Origin: Enterococcus lemanii
GTDB taxonomy: Bacteria; Bacillota; Bacilli; Lactobacillales; Enterococcaceae
Length of the DNA stretch: 32,305 nucleotides
Assembly: GCF_016909125.1 (NCBI RefSeq)
Contig: NZ_JAFBFD010000036.1
Span: forward strand, 1-32,305
Direction: 5' to 3'
The notes beneath the pieces were generated by a model that worked only from the letters and a program-made list of their open reading frames with translations, was not told where the DNA came from and did no database searches. Positions 26,285 to 32,305 of this stretch are shown here, one piece after another. Position 1 is the first letter of the stretch; every line of letters starts with the position of its first letter. The position numbers and the translations under genes were made by a program.

Positions 26285-26290
26285 ATTATA
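26285..26290 (-). promoter_or_regulatory. metK promoter -10
   Basis: A consensus TATAAT, preceded by TGT (extended -10 character), lies about 12 bp upstream of the SMK box. No strong -35 was seen at 16-18 nt. Confidence 0.6.
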
Positions 26291-26322
26291 ACAAAGAATC
26301 GAGGATTTTGCTTGTATTTTAA

Positions 26323-26358
26323 ATAAAAAAGTAAACCTCTTAAGAAAAAGAGGCTTAC
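26323..26358 (-). terminator. Sulfatase terminator
   Basis: Stem GTAAACCTCTT (26331-26341) with AAGAGGCTTAC (26348-26358) and a 6-nt loop, followed on the minus strand by a T-run. It ends the sulfatase unit eight bases after its stop. Confidence 0.85.
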
Positions 26359-26365
26359 ATCATTT

Positions 26366-27796
26366 TTATTGATGAATTTTCCGATACCATTCATGATACA
26401 ACTGCGCGAGTTCCGCCGCTTTGTCTGGATACTGTGACAAGCAGTCGTTTTCAGGTGTTTCAGCTAAATGATCTCTTAGTGAAAACAAACTGCGACCACA
26501 ACCAATATCGGTATGTTCGACTTCTTGCATAATTTTTCGTGCATTTTGTGAATTCTCATCATCATGAACTTCATGTAATTTCCAATCTTGTGTCCGAACG
26601 CTCCACTGAAAACCGGTATCAAAAAATAAAGCATCATGCCCTTTACCAACTCCAGAAAAACGTTCAAATAAATTTACACCGTCAATCGGTTGGTTATTTG
26701 GTAATTGCGCACCGGCTACATAGGCAAAAGTCGGCAGTAAATCTAAACTTGAAGTCAGTTCTTGGGTGCCACTTCCTGCTGGAATCACTTGAGGCCAACT
26801 CGCTAAATAAGGCACGCGAACCCCACCTTCAAACAACGTATATTTTGAACCGGTTAACGGTGCATTATTTCCAAAATTACAAGCAGAACCACCATTATCG
26901 GTTAAATAAATAACAAGAGTATTCTGCAACGTTTCAGTCTCTTCTAAAAGATCCAACAAACGGCCAATTTCTTCATCCATCATCTCAAGTTGCGCTAAAT
27001 AATATTCTCGCCCATTTTCTAAATTCGGTGAAATCGCGCCATCATACCAGTCAACGTATTCATCAACTATCGGATCGAAATCAGGGTGCGCCTTTAAGCC
27101 TCTTTTAGCCAACTCTTCTTCTGGCAATTGCCAAGTAAAATTATGAACGGCATTAAACGCGACCATGCAAAAATACGGGTCATGGGCTTGAATTGCTTCA
27201 GTCATAAAGTCACGCGCTCGTCGCCCAAATTCACGCGTTAAATGTTCATGACAAGCAACAGGTACACCATTTTCATACATCGCGTGCATCCCGTGATAAT
27301 ACGCTGCGTCACCATATTTCCCAACCGCATCAAGCTCGTGTGTTAAGTAATGTAGACGCCCCATTCCTTGAGCTGCTAAGCCATAAAAAGACGAGTCAAA
27401 ACCGTGTTGATCTGGACAACTACGACTACCTGGCGTATCTGGTCCGTAGTGAACTTTACCGAAATACCCGGTTTGATAGCCTGCTGGTTTTAAAATTTCA
27501 GGAATCGCTTGATAATCATTCGGCGCAAAACTCGAATTGCCAAACCACTCTGCTCCCCAACGTTGCTGATAGCTTCCCACCATTAAGCCCGCTCTAGATG
27601 GCGAACAAATCGGAGCGCTTACAAATCCTTGTTCAAACGACATGCCTGAACTTCTCAAGCGATCTAAATTCGGTGTATGAACATCTTCGTTCCGCCCTTG
27701 AAAAGACAAATCGCCATACCCATGATCATCTGATAAAATCAATAAAATATTAGGTTTACTCCCAAACAGGGTTACTTCTTTTGTTTCTTCACTCAA
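26366..27796 (-). CDS. Sulfatase (Cys-type, cytoplasmic)
   Basis: A 476-aa alkaline-phosphatase-superfamily sulfatase. The N-terminal SDDHGYGD (metal-binding Asp pair near 23-24) is followed by C64-S-P-S-R, the Cys-type formylglycine motif (C-x-P-S-R), and later by LTDNGGS with metal ligands. It has no signal peptide, so it acts inside the cell, perhaps on sulfated sugars after uptake. Activity needs Cys-to-formylglycine conversion by a maturase (FGE or anSME type), and none is encoded in this window. I choose the TTG at 27796, with AGAGG eight nt upstream; a GTG at 27805 overlaps that site. A -10 TATAAT lies at 27829-27834. Single-gene unit. Confidence 0.87.
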   Translation of the reverse strand: MSEETKEVTLFGSKPNILLILSDDHGYGDLSFQGRNEDVHTPNLDRLRSSGMSFEQGFVSAPICSPSRAGLMVGSYQQRWGAEWFGNSSFAPNDYQAIPEILKPAGYQTGYFGKVHYGPDTPGSRSCPDQHGFDSSFYGLAAQGMGRLHYLTHELDAVGKYGDAAYYHGMHAMYENGVPVACHEHLTREFGRRARDFMTEAIQAHDPYFCMVAFNAVHNFTWQLPEEELAKRGLKAHPDFDPIVDEYVDWYDGAISPNLENGREYYLAQLEMMDEEIGRLLDLLEETETLQNTLVIYLTDNGGSACNFGNNAPLTGSKYTLFEGGVRVPYLASWPQVIPAGSGTQELTSSLDLLPTFAYVAGAQLPNNQPIDGVNLFERFSGVGKGHDALFFDTGFQWSVRTQDWKLHEVHDDENSQNARKIMQEVEHTDIGCGRSLFSLRDHLAETPENDCLSQYPDKAAELAQLYHEWYRKIHQ

Positions 27797-27828
27797 AGAA
27801 AACACCTCTTATCATTTATTTCATTTTT

Positions 27829-27834
27829 ATTATA
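27829..27834 (-). promoter_or_regulatory. Sulfatase promoter -10
   Basis: TATAAT on the minus strand, about 33 bp before the TTG start; no good -35 is seen. Confidence 0.5.
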
Positions 27835-27862
27835 CCGTAAATTTAAATGATAGGAGGTTTTT

Positions 27863-27976
27863 TTACTTAATATTATTTATCAAATTAAGTGAGACAGTTG
27901 TTCGACATTTACGTGACTCAAAAGGATACCGTTTAATTCCTATGCAAAAATCTATCTTTTTTTCATCATCCAACAT
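27863..27976 (-). other. Possible 37-aa ORF or decayed gene end
   Basis: ATG 27976 to TAA 27863 encodes MLDDEKKIDFCIGIKRYPF... with two Cys and many Lys/Arg. The frame stays open upstream of the ATG for about 16 more codons, to a TAG near 28024, so it may be the tail of a lost gene rather than an independent peptide. GGAG lies only two nt before the ATG, too close for a normal ribosome site. It lies on the same strand as, and about 80 bp downstream of, the ABC exporter. Not recognised. Apart from this frame, 27835-28057 shows only AT-rich sequence. Confidence 0.25.
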
Positions 27977-28057
27977 ATCTCCAGAGCAAACAAATACTGT
28001 CCTACCAGTCAGTAGAGATATATAGGCCTATACAACAAAAGATTGATCATTTTTCTT

Positions 28058-29713
28058 TTATACCTCATTTACTGTCTCAATCCCCATGTTATCAATCTTT
28101 AATATCTTATTAAACTTTGAAATACTTTCAACGTTGTGAGTAATTAAAACGACAATCTTATCGTCTCCATAGTTATGTATTATAGAATCAATAATTTGAT
28201 CCGTATTTTTTTTATCTAAGCTGGATGTCGGTTCATCTAATATTATGACATCAGGATTCCTTAAAAATATTCGAGATAGAGCTATTCTTTGCTTTTGTCC
28301 TAGTGACAAATCTACTCCATCTTTTCCGTATATAGTTTGGTATCCGTTGTCTAACTCTGTTATAAATGAATGAGCCCCTGCTCTTTGTGCAGCTAAAATA
28401 ACCTCATCTTCAGAATCGTCTCCAACGGATCCTATTAAAATGTTATCAAGTAAACTCATTTCAAATAAGTAACTCTCCTGAGACAGATAGCCTACTTTTT
28501 CTCTAAATTGAATTAGGTTAACATCATCTATACTGCTACCATTGATGTATATATTCCCTTCCGTTGCTTGATGAAATCCAAATAATAATTTTAGAAGAGT
28601 TGACTTACCTGTTCCACTGTCACCTACAAAACAAATAGAGTCGCCTTTATTTAAGCAAATATCTATATTTTTAAAAGTATTTTTTTTTGAATTAGGGTAT
28701 GAAAAGGTTAGGTTATCAAAACGTATTTGATCTATTGTCTCTAGAGATATGTTTTTTAGGTTTTCAGATAGTTTATCTTTTGATTCTTTTTCTAAAATAA
28801 CATTTAACCTGTTCCTTGATATTAAGTAACTTTGATATTCTGAGTATACTTCTGACACTCTTGATACGGGCCACTCAATTCTATCTATATAATTTATGAG
28901 TACCAAGAGTACACCTATTGTTAAACTTCCATTTAAAACTTGGTATCCACCAATCCATAAAACTAATAGCATTGCTAACCAGTAAATTATTATTGTAGCG
29001 CTAGCAAGTTTTTGTATAACTATATACCTTGTTTTTTTATCAATAAGATTGGTAGAAACACTTTTTAACCTGTTTAAAAAGTGTTTCTGTTTATTAAAAA
29101 TCCTTATTTGTATGATACCACTCAAAATATCTTGAATTAAAGAGTTCATATCCGTAACTCTATTTTGAACATCTGTATTCAGACTAACCAATTGAGGCTT
29201 AAATATCATAGGTAAGAGCCCGTAAAAGGGAATCACAGCGATTGATATTATTCCAATTCTCCAATCGACATAAAATAAGATAGTGATTGTAACCAATAAA
29301 CTTAATATTTGAGAAAGAATATCTTTAAGTCCAAAAATTAAAAAATCCGAAATCCGATTAATATCGTTCTCTAATAAAGTGATAACTTTTCCCCTTTCAG
29401 AAATCGGATAATCGCTAATTTCATCATCTAGAATTTTTTTGATCAAATCAATTCTAAGTTTCATGCTAATTTCTTCTTTTGATTTAATCATTAATTTGGG
29501 TAAAACAATATGTAAATAAACACTCAAAACAGCAAAAAAGATGTAACTAAAGCTAATTTTCCAAATAAGGTCCATCCTTTGATGTAATAATACATCATCA
29601 ATAATAATTTGATTCAACCAGGGAATGCTGAATGATATGGTTATTTGTAAAATCACATTAAATATTATCTTGCTTTTATATTTTACAATTTTTATCCGTG
29701 CATTTGTTGTCAT
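28058..29713 (-). CDS. ABC exporter half-transporter (membrane domain fused to ATPase)
   Basis: A 551-aa ABCB-type exporter: a six-helix membrane domain (residues 1-~300), then an ATPase. Walker A GDSGTGKST is at 364-372, the signature LSLGQ at 469-473 and Walker B VIILDEP at 489-495. There is no N-terminal C39 peptidase, so if it exports a peptide it does not process it. The coding sequence looks AT-richer than its neighbours, with frequent ATA isoleucine codons, which suggests transfer. The ATG at 29713 has GAGG seven nt upstream and overlaps the TGA of a short open frame (29710-29763), perhaps the relic of an upstream operon partner. It lies directly behind the tRNA operon with no clear promoter. 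Substrate unknown; bacteriocin or peptide export is one possibility. Confidence 0.85.
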   Translation of the reverse strand: MTTNARIKIVKYKSKIIFNVILQITISFSIPWLNQIIIDDVLLHQRMDLIWKISFSYIFFAVLSVYLHIVLPKLMIKSKEEISMKLRIDLIKKILDDEISDYPISERGKVITLLENDINRISDFLIFGLKDILSQILSLLVTITILFYVDWRIGIISIAVIPFYGLLPMIFKPQLVSLNTDVQNRVTDMNSLIQDILSGIIQIRIFNKQKHFLNRLKSVSTNLIDKKTRYIVIQKLASATIIIYWLAMLLVLWIGGYQVLNGSLTIGVLLVLINYIDRIEWPVSRVSEVYSEYQSYLISRNRLNVILEKESKDKLSENLKNISLETIDQIRFDNLTFSYPNSKKNTFKNIDICLNKGDSICFVGDSGTGKSTLLKLLFGFHQATEGNIYINGSSIDDVNLIQFREKVGYLSQESYLFEMSLLDNILIGSVGDDSEDEVILAAQRAGAHSFITELDNGYQTIYGKDGVDLSLGQKQRIALSRIFLRNPDVIILDEPTSSLDKKNTDQIIDSIIHNYGDDKIVVLITHNVESISKFNKILKIDNMGIETVNEV

Positions 29714-29763
29714 AATTCAACCTCATTAATTAAGTTCTCTAACTTCTCACCTAAAATCCCGCC
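29710..29763 (-). other. Open frame overlapping the exporter start (possible relic)
   Basis: A frame without a start codon encodes ILGEKLENLINEVEL before a TGA that overlaps the exporter ATG. The overlap is typical of coupled operon genes, but only about 17 codons are open before a stop, so chance is possible. Confidence 0.25.
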
Positions 29764-29787
29764 TCGTTAGGAGAGCGGGATTTTAGG
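29750..29787. terminator. Strong hairpin between tRNA operon and exporter gene
   Basis: A 13-bp perfect stem (29750-29762 with 29775-29787) includes CCCGC/GCGGG and flanking A4/T4, with a 12-nt loop. The pattern is that of a bidirectional terminator, although the T-run is only four bases. Confidence 0.55.
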
Positions 29788-29805
29788 ATATAAATATTTT
29801 TCACC

Positions 29806-29829
29806 AAAAAATACCTTAAAAAATACCTT
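29806..29829. repeat. Tandem 12-bp repeat
   Basis: AAAAAATACCTT occurs twice head to tail between the two hairpins downstream of the tRNA operon. No function is suggested. Confidence 0.6.
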
Positions 29830-29848
29830 TGCTCGCCCATCTTGAACA

Positions 29849-29877
29849 CAAAAAAAGCATTCAAAAATGAATGCTTT
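29849..29877 (-). terminator. tRNA operon terminator
   Basis: Stem AAAGCATTC (29854-29862) with GAATGCTTT (29869-29877) and a 6-nt loop. On the minus strand it is followed by a run of seven T's and sits seven bases after the last tRNA. Confidence 0.9.
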
Positions 29878-29883
29878 AAAAGA

Positions 29884-29955
29884 TGATCCGTACGGGATTC
29901 GAACCCGTGTTACCGCCGTGAAAGGGCGGTGTCTTAACCGCTTGACCAACGGACC
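29884..29955 (-). tRNA. tRNA-Glu (TTC), copy 2
   Basis: 72-nt cloverleaf, anticodon TTC, discriminator A, CCA not encoded. Last gene of the operon. Identical to the copy at 30574-30645. Confidence 0.95.
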
Positions 29956-29963
29956 AAAAAATA

Positions 29964-30051
29964 CGGAGAAGGAGGGATTTGAACCCTCGCGCCGATTTCT
30001 CGACCTACACCCTTAGCAGGGGCGCCTCTTCAGCCTCTTGAGTACTTCCCC
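29964..30051 (-). tRNA. tRNA-Ser (GCT)
   Basis: 88-nt class II tRNA with a long variable arm, anticodon GCT, discriminator G. Present only in the promoter-distal block copy. Confidence 0.95.
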
Positions 30052-30075
30052 AAAACCAATAAAGGTTTTAATAAA

Positions 30076-30149
<74 letters not shown>

Positions 30150-30164
30150 GATATAACAAAATCA

Positions 30165-30235
30165 AGCGGGTGACGAGAATCGAACTCGCGACAACAGCTT
30201 GGAAGGCTGTGGTTTTACCACTAAACTACACCCGC
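30165..30235 (-). tRNA. tRNA-Gly (TCC), copy 2
   Basis: 71 nt, anticodon TCC, discriminator T (U73), as usual for bacterial tRNA-Gly. Identical to 30745-30815. Only one base separates it from the 3' CCA of tRNA-Asp. Confidence 0.95.
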
Positions 30236-30236
30236 A

Positions 30237-30313
30237 TGGCGGTCTGGACGGGACTCGAACCCGCGACCTCCTGCGTGACAGGCAGGCATTCTAACCAACT
30301 GAACTACCAAACC
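30237..30313 (-). tRNA. tRNA-Asp (GTC), copy 2, with apparent encoded CCA
   Basis: 74-nt body (30240-30313), anticodon GTC, discriminator G, followed by CCA. The other Asp copy has no CCA. Here the CCA may be a scar from deletion of a tRNA-Phe-like gene whose 3' end reads GCCA. Confidence 0.95.
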
Positions 30314-30370
30314 ATATGGTGGATTTTGTTATTCGATTTTTGTTGTCAAAGACTAAGTCTAATTCAACAA

Positions 30371-30444
<74 letters not shown>

Positions 30445-30465
30445 ATAATATAAAAATAAATAAAA

Positions 30466-30555
30466 AGGAGGATAAGAGATTCGAACTCTTGCACGGTTTT
30501 ACCCGCCTGACGGTTTTCAAGACCGTTCCCTTCAGCCGGACTTGGGTAATCCTCC
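30466..30555 (-). tRNA. tRNA-Ser (TGA), copy 2
   Basis: 90-nt class II tRNA, anticodon TGA. The base after the acceptor stem is T (U73) rather than the usual G, followed by a T-run with no CCA. Identical to 31107-31196. Confidence 0.93.
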
Positions 30556-30573
30556 GTAATAAATATTTAAAAA

Positions 30574-30645
30574 TGATCCGTACGGGATTCGAACCCGTGT
30601 TACCGCCGTGAAAGGGCGGTGTCTTAACCGCTTGACCAACGGACC
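30574..30645 (-). tRNA. tRNA-Glu (TTC), copy 1
   Basis: 72 nt, anticodon TTC; ends the promoter-proximal block copy. Confidence 0.95.
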
Positions 30646-30656
30646 AATTCATATAA

Positions 30657-30730
<74 letters not shown>

Positions 30731-30744
30731 TAAATTTTTCCAAA

Positions 30745-30815
30745 AGCGGGTGACGAGAATCGAACTCGCGACAACAGCTTGGAAGGCTGTGGTTTTACCA
30801 CTAAACTACACCCGC
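30745..30815 (-). tRNA. tRNA-Gly (TCC), copy 1
   Basis: 71 nt, anticodon TCC, discriminator T. Confidence 0.95.
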
Positions 30816-30825
30816 AAAAGGGTAA

Positions 30826-30898
30826 TGGCGCGAGACGGAATCGAACCGCCGACACATGGAGCTTCAATCCATTGCTCTACCAACTGAGCTACCGAGCC
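30826..30898 (-). tRNA. tRNA-Phe (GAA)
   Basis: 73 nt, anticodon GAA, discriminator A. The acceptor arms GGCTCGG and TCGCGCC leave a T4-C69 mismatch (expected T4-A69). It is the only tRNA-Phe in the window; its counterpart is missing from the second block. Confidence 0.92.
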
Positions 30899-30911
30899 AA
30901 AAAAATAAAAA

Positions 30912-30985
30912 CGGTCTGGACGGGACTCGAACCCGCGACCTCCTGCGTGACAGGCAGGCATTCTAACCAACTGAACTACCAAACC
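30912..30985 (-). tRNA. tRNA-Asp (GTC), copy 1
   Basis: 74 nt, anticodon GTC, discriminator G, CCA not encoded. Confidence 0.95.
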
Positions 30986-31011
30986 ACTAAAACTTTGCTT
31001 TAAATAAGCAA

Positions 31012-31085
<74 letters not shown>

Positions 31086-31106
31086 ATAATATAAAAATAA
31101 ATAAAA

Positions 31107-31196
31107 AGGAGGATAAGAGATTCGAACTCTTGCACGGTTTTACCCGCCTGACGGTTTTCAAGACCGTTCCCTTCAGCCGGACTTGGGTAATCCTCC
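31107..31196 (-). tRNA. tRNA-Ser (TGA), copy 1
   Basis: 90 nt class II, anticodon TGA, U73. Confidence 0.93.
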
Positions 31197-31219
31197 GTAA
31201 TAATGTATACAATGCCCAA

Positions 31220-31293
31220 TGGACCTTGTAGGACTCGAACCTACGACCGGACGGTTATGAGCCGTCTGCTCTAACCAACTGAGCTAAAGGTCC
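31220..31293 (-). tRNA. tRNA-Ile2 (CAT, lysidine-modified) rather than Met
   Basis: 74 nt, anticodon CAT. Its sequence (GGACCTT acceptor, C4-G69 and C5-G68 pairs) and its position between elongator Met and Ser match tRNA-Ile2 in the B. subtilis trnB order. TilS would convert C34 to lysidine to read AUA. A default Met label would be the alternative. Confidence 0.75.
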
Positions 31294-31307
31294 TGGCTCT
31301 AAAAAAA

Positions 31308-31381
31308 TCGCGGCGAAGGGGATCGAACCCCCGACCTCCCGGGTATGAACCGGACGCTCTAGCCAGCTGAGCTACACCGCG
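31308..31381 (-). tRNA. Elongator tRNA-Met (CAT)
   Basis: 74 nt, anticodon CAT, C1-G72 paired, body closely resembling Bacillus elongator Met. Confidence 0.88.
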
Positions 31382-31409
31382 AAATAAAGAATCATTTATT
31401 CAAATGATA

Positions 31410-31482
31410 TGGAGCCTAGCGGGATCGAACCGCTGACCTCCTGCGTGCAAAGCAGGCGCTCTCCCAGCTGAGCTAAGGCCCC
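31410..31482 (-). tRNA. tRNA-Ala (TGC)
   Basis: 73 nt, anticodon TGC, discriminator A. The acceptor lacks the encoded CCA. Confidence 0.95.
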
Positions 31483-31494
31483 AGAAAATTGAAA

Positions 31495-31568
31495 TCGGGA
31501 AGACAGGATTCGAACCTGCGACCCCTTGGTCCCAAACCAAGTGCTCTACCAAGCTGAGCTACTTCCCG
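31495..31568 (-). tRNA. tRNA-Pro (TGG)
   Basis: 74 nt, anticodon TGG, discriminator A. Confidence 0.95.
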
Positions 31569-31579
31569 TTTATTGCTAA

Positions 31580-31653
31580 CGCGCCCGAGAGGAGTCGAAC
31601 CCCTAACCTTCTGATCCGTAGTCAGACACTCTATCCAATTGAGCTACGGGCGC
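31580..31653 (-). tRNA. tRNA-Arg (ACG)
   Basis: 74 nt, anticodon ACG (A34 expected to become inosine), discriminator G. Confidence 0.95.
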
Positions 31654-31672
31654 AATATTTAAACTAATGAAA

Positions 31673-31758
31673 TGCCGAGGGCCGGAATCGAACCGGCACG
31701 GTGATCACTCACCGCAGGATTTTAAGTCCTGTGCGTCTGCCAGTTCCGCCACCCCGGC
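31673..31758 (-). tRNA. tRNA-Leu (TAA)
   Basis: 86-nt class II tRNA, anticodon TAA, discriminator A. Confidence 0.95.
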
Positions 31759-31773
31759 TTAAGAATTGGCTAA

Positions 31774-31845
31774 AGCGGAAAACGGGGTTCGAACCCGCGA
31801 CCCCCACCTTGGCAAGGTGGTGCTCTACCACTGAGCTATTTCCGC
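31774..31845 (-). tRNA. tRNA-Gly (GCC)
   Basis: 72 nt, anticodon GCC, discriminator T. Confidence 0.95.
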
Positions 31846-31858
31846 AATTTATTTAAAA

Positions 31859-31931
31859 TGCCGGCTAAAGGACTTGAACCCTCGACCCTCTGATTACAAA
31901 TCAGATGCTCTACCAACTGAGCTAAGCCGGC
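31859..31931 (-). tRNA. tRNA-Thr (TGT)
   Basis: 73 nt, anticodon TGT, discriminator A. Confidence 0.95.
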
Positions 31932-31945
31932 TAATAATTTGTTCA

Positions 31946-32027
31946 TGCGGGTGAAGGGATTTGAACCCCCACGCCCAAAGGCGCTAGATCCTAAGTCTAG
32001 TGCGTCTGCCAATTCCGCCACACCCGC
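31946..32027 (-). tRNA. tRNA-Leu (TAG)
   Basis: 82-nt class II tRNA, anticodon TAG, discriminator A. Confidence 0.95.
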
Positions 32028-32042
32028 GGGTTGAATTGGAAA

Positions 32043-32115
32043 TGAGTCGTACAGGGCTCGAACCTGTGACCCTCTGATTAAAAGTCAGATGCTCTACCAA
32101 CTGAGCTAACGACTC
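32043..32115 (-). tRNA. tRNA-Lys (TTT)
   Basis: 73 nt, anticodon TTT, discriminator A. Confidence 0.95.
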
Positions 32116-32118
32116 ATA

Positions 32119-32191
32119 TGGGGATTAACGGGATCGAACCGCTGACCCTCTGCTTGTAAGGCAGATGCTCTCCCAGCTGAGCTAAATCCCC
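32119..32191 (-). tRNA. tRNA-Val (TAC)
   Basis: 73 nt, anticodon TAC, discriminator A. First tRNA after 5S rRNA. Confidence 0.95.
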
Positions 32192-32218
32192 ATAATGAAA
32201 TGGTATTAAAATAATACA

Positions 32219-32305
32219 GCGTGGCGACGTCCTGCTCTCACAAAGGGAAACCCTTCACTACAATCGGCGCTAAGAAGCTTAACTTCTGTGTTCGGCATGG
32301 GTACA
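32219..32305 (-). rRNA. rrf: 5S ribosomal RNA, 3' part
   Basis: The minus strand carries CCCATGCCGAACACAGAAG (within 32280-32304), CGCCGATTGTAGTG and the 3' end GGACGTCGCCACGC. The 5' ~30 bases lie beyond the window. It heads the tRNA array, so the promoter is that of the rRNA operon outside the window. Confidence 0.95.

Noticed and set aside
29806-29829. Tandem 12-bp repeat as an attachment site or regulatory iteron
   Set aside because: Only two low-complexity AT-rich copies, with no integrase or matching second site in the window.
31220-31293. Labelling this CAT tRNA as a second elongator Met
   Set aside because: Its sequence, acceptor pairs and position match tRNA-Ile2 of Bacillus arrays better; elongator Met is the next gene.

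Overview
The window looks like the chromosome of a low-GC Gram-positive coccus of the order Lactobacillales, most likely Enterococcaceae. The best single clue is an SMK-box (SAM-III) riboswitch in front of metK, an RNA class found in this order. Strong AGGAGG-type ribosome binding sites, a class III fructose-1,6-bisphosphatase, a B. subtilis-like galactan operon and a Bacillus trnB-like tRNA array after 5S rRNA agree with this. No species is claimed.

Layout. 1-855: the end of a transposase fused directly to a 5'-truncated Gfo/Idh/MocA oxidoreductase. 960-7708: a galacto-oligosaccharide utilisation locus, with ganS-ganP-ganQ-ganA on the minus strand and a divergent LacI-type repressor (ganR). 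A promoter, a candidate operator pair and a cre-like site can be read between them. 7769-15705 (minus strand): recQ (apparently with an ATC start codon), fbp, then HAD phosphatase, SGNH hydrolase, GNAT acetyltransferase and a 135-aa solo protein resembling the SRA-like domain of ScoMcrA-type restriction enzymes, and further upstream fhs. 15983-18482 (plus): a three-gene ABC-2 exporter. 18546-20312 (minus): a membrane-anchored glycerophosphodiester phosphodiesterase. 20458-20952 (plus): a second GNAT.

21000-23400 is a decaying segment. It holds a nonsense-mutated small gene, an AraC-type regulator frameshifted in a 9-base homopolymer, and the divergent, 3'-truncated glycosidase gene it probably controlled. 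A 14-TM drug-efflux MFS gene, metK with its riboswitch, and a Cys-type sulfatase follow (23455-27796). An AT-rich orphan ABC exporter (28058-29713) sits between the sulfatase and the terminator of the tRNA operon and looks like acquired DNA.

29884-32305 is a minus-strand operon: the end of 5S rRNA followed by 25 tRNAs. It contains an imperfect tandem duplication of the block Ser-fMet-Asp-(Phe)-Gly-Ile-(Ser)-Glu, with a 195-bp perfect repeat. The two copies lost different members.

No wholly new multi-gene system was recognised. The observations most worth checking are the solo SRA-like protein, the non-canonical recQ start, the orphan exporter beside the tRNA operon, the tRNA block duplication and the homopolymer frameshift in the AraC regulator. 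All family calls come from reading the sequence and remembered family features; no database search was run.
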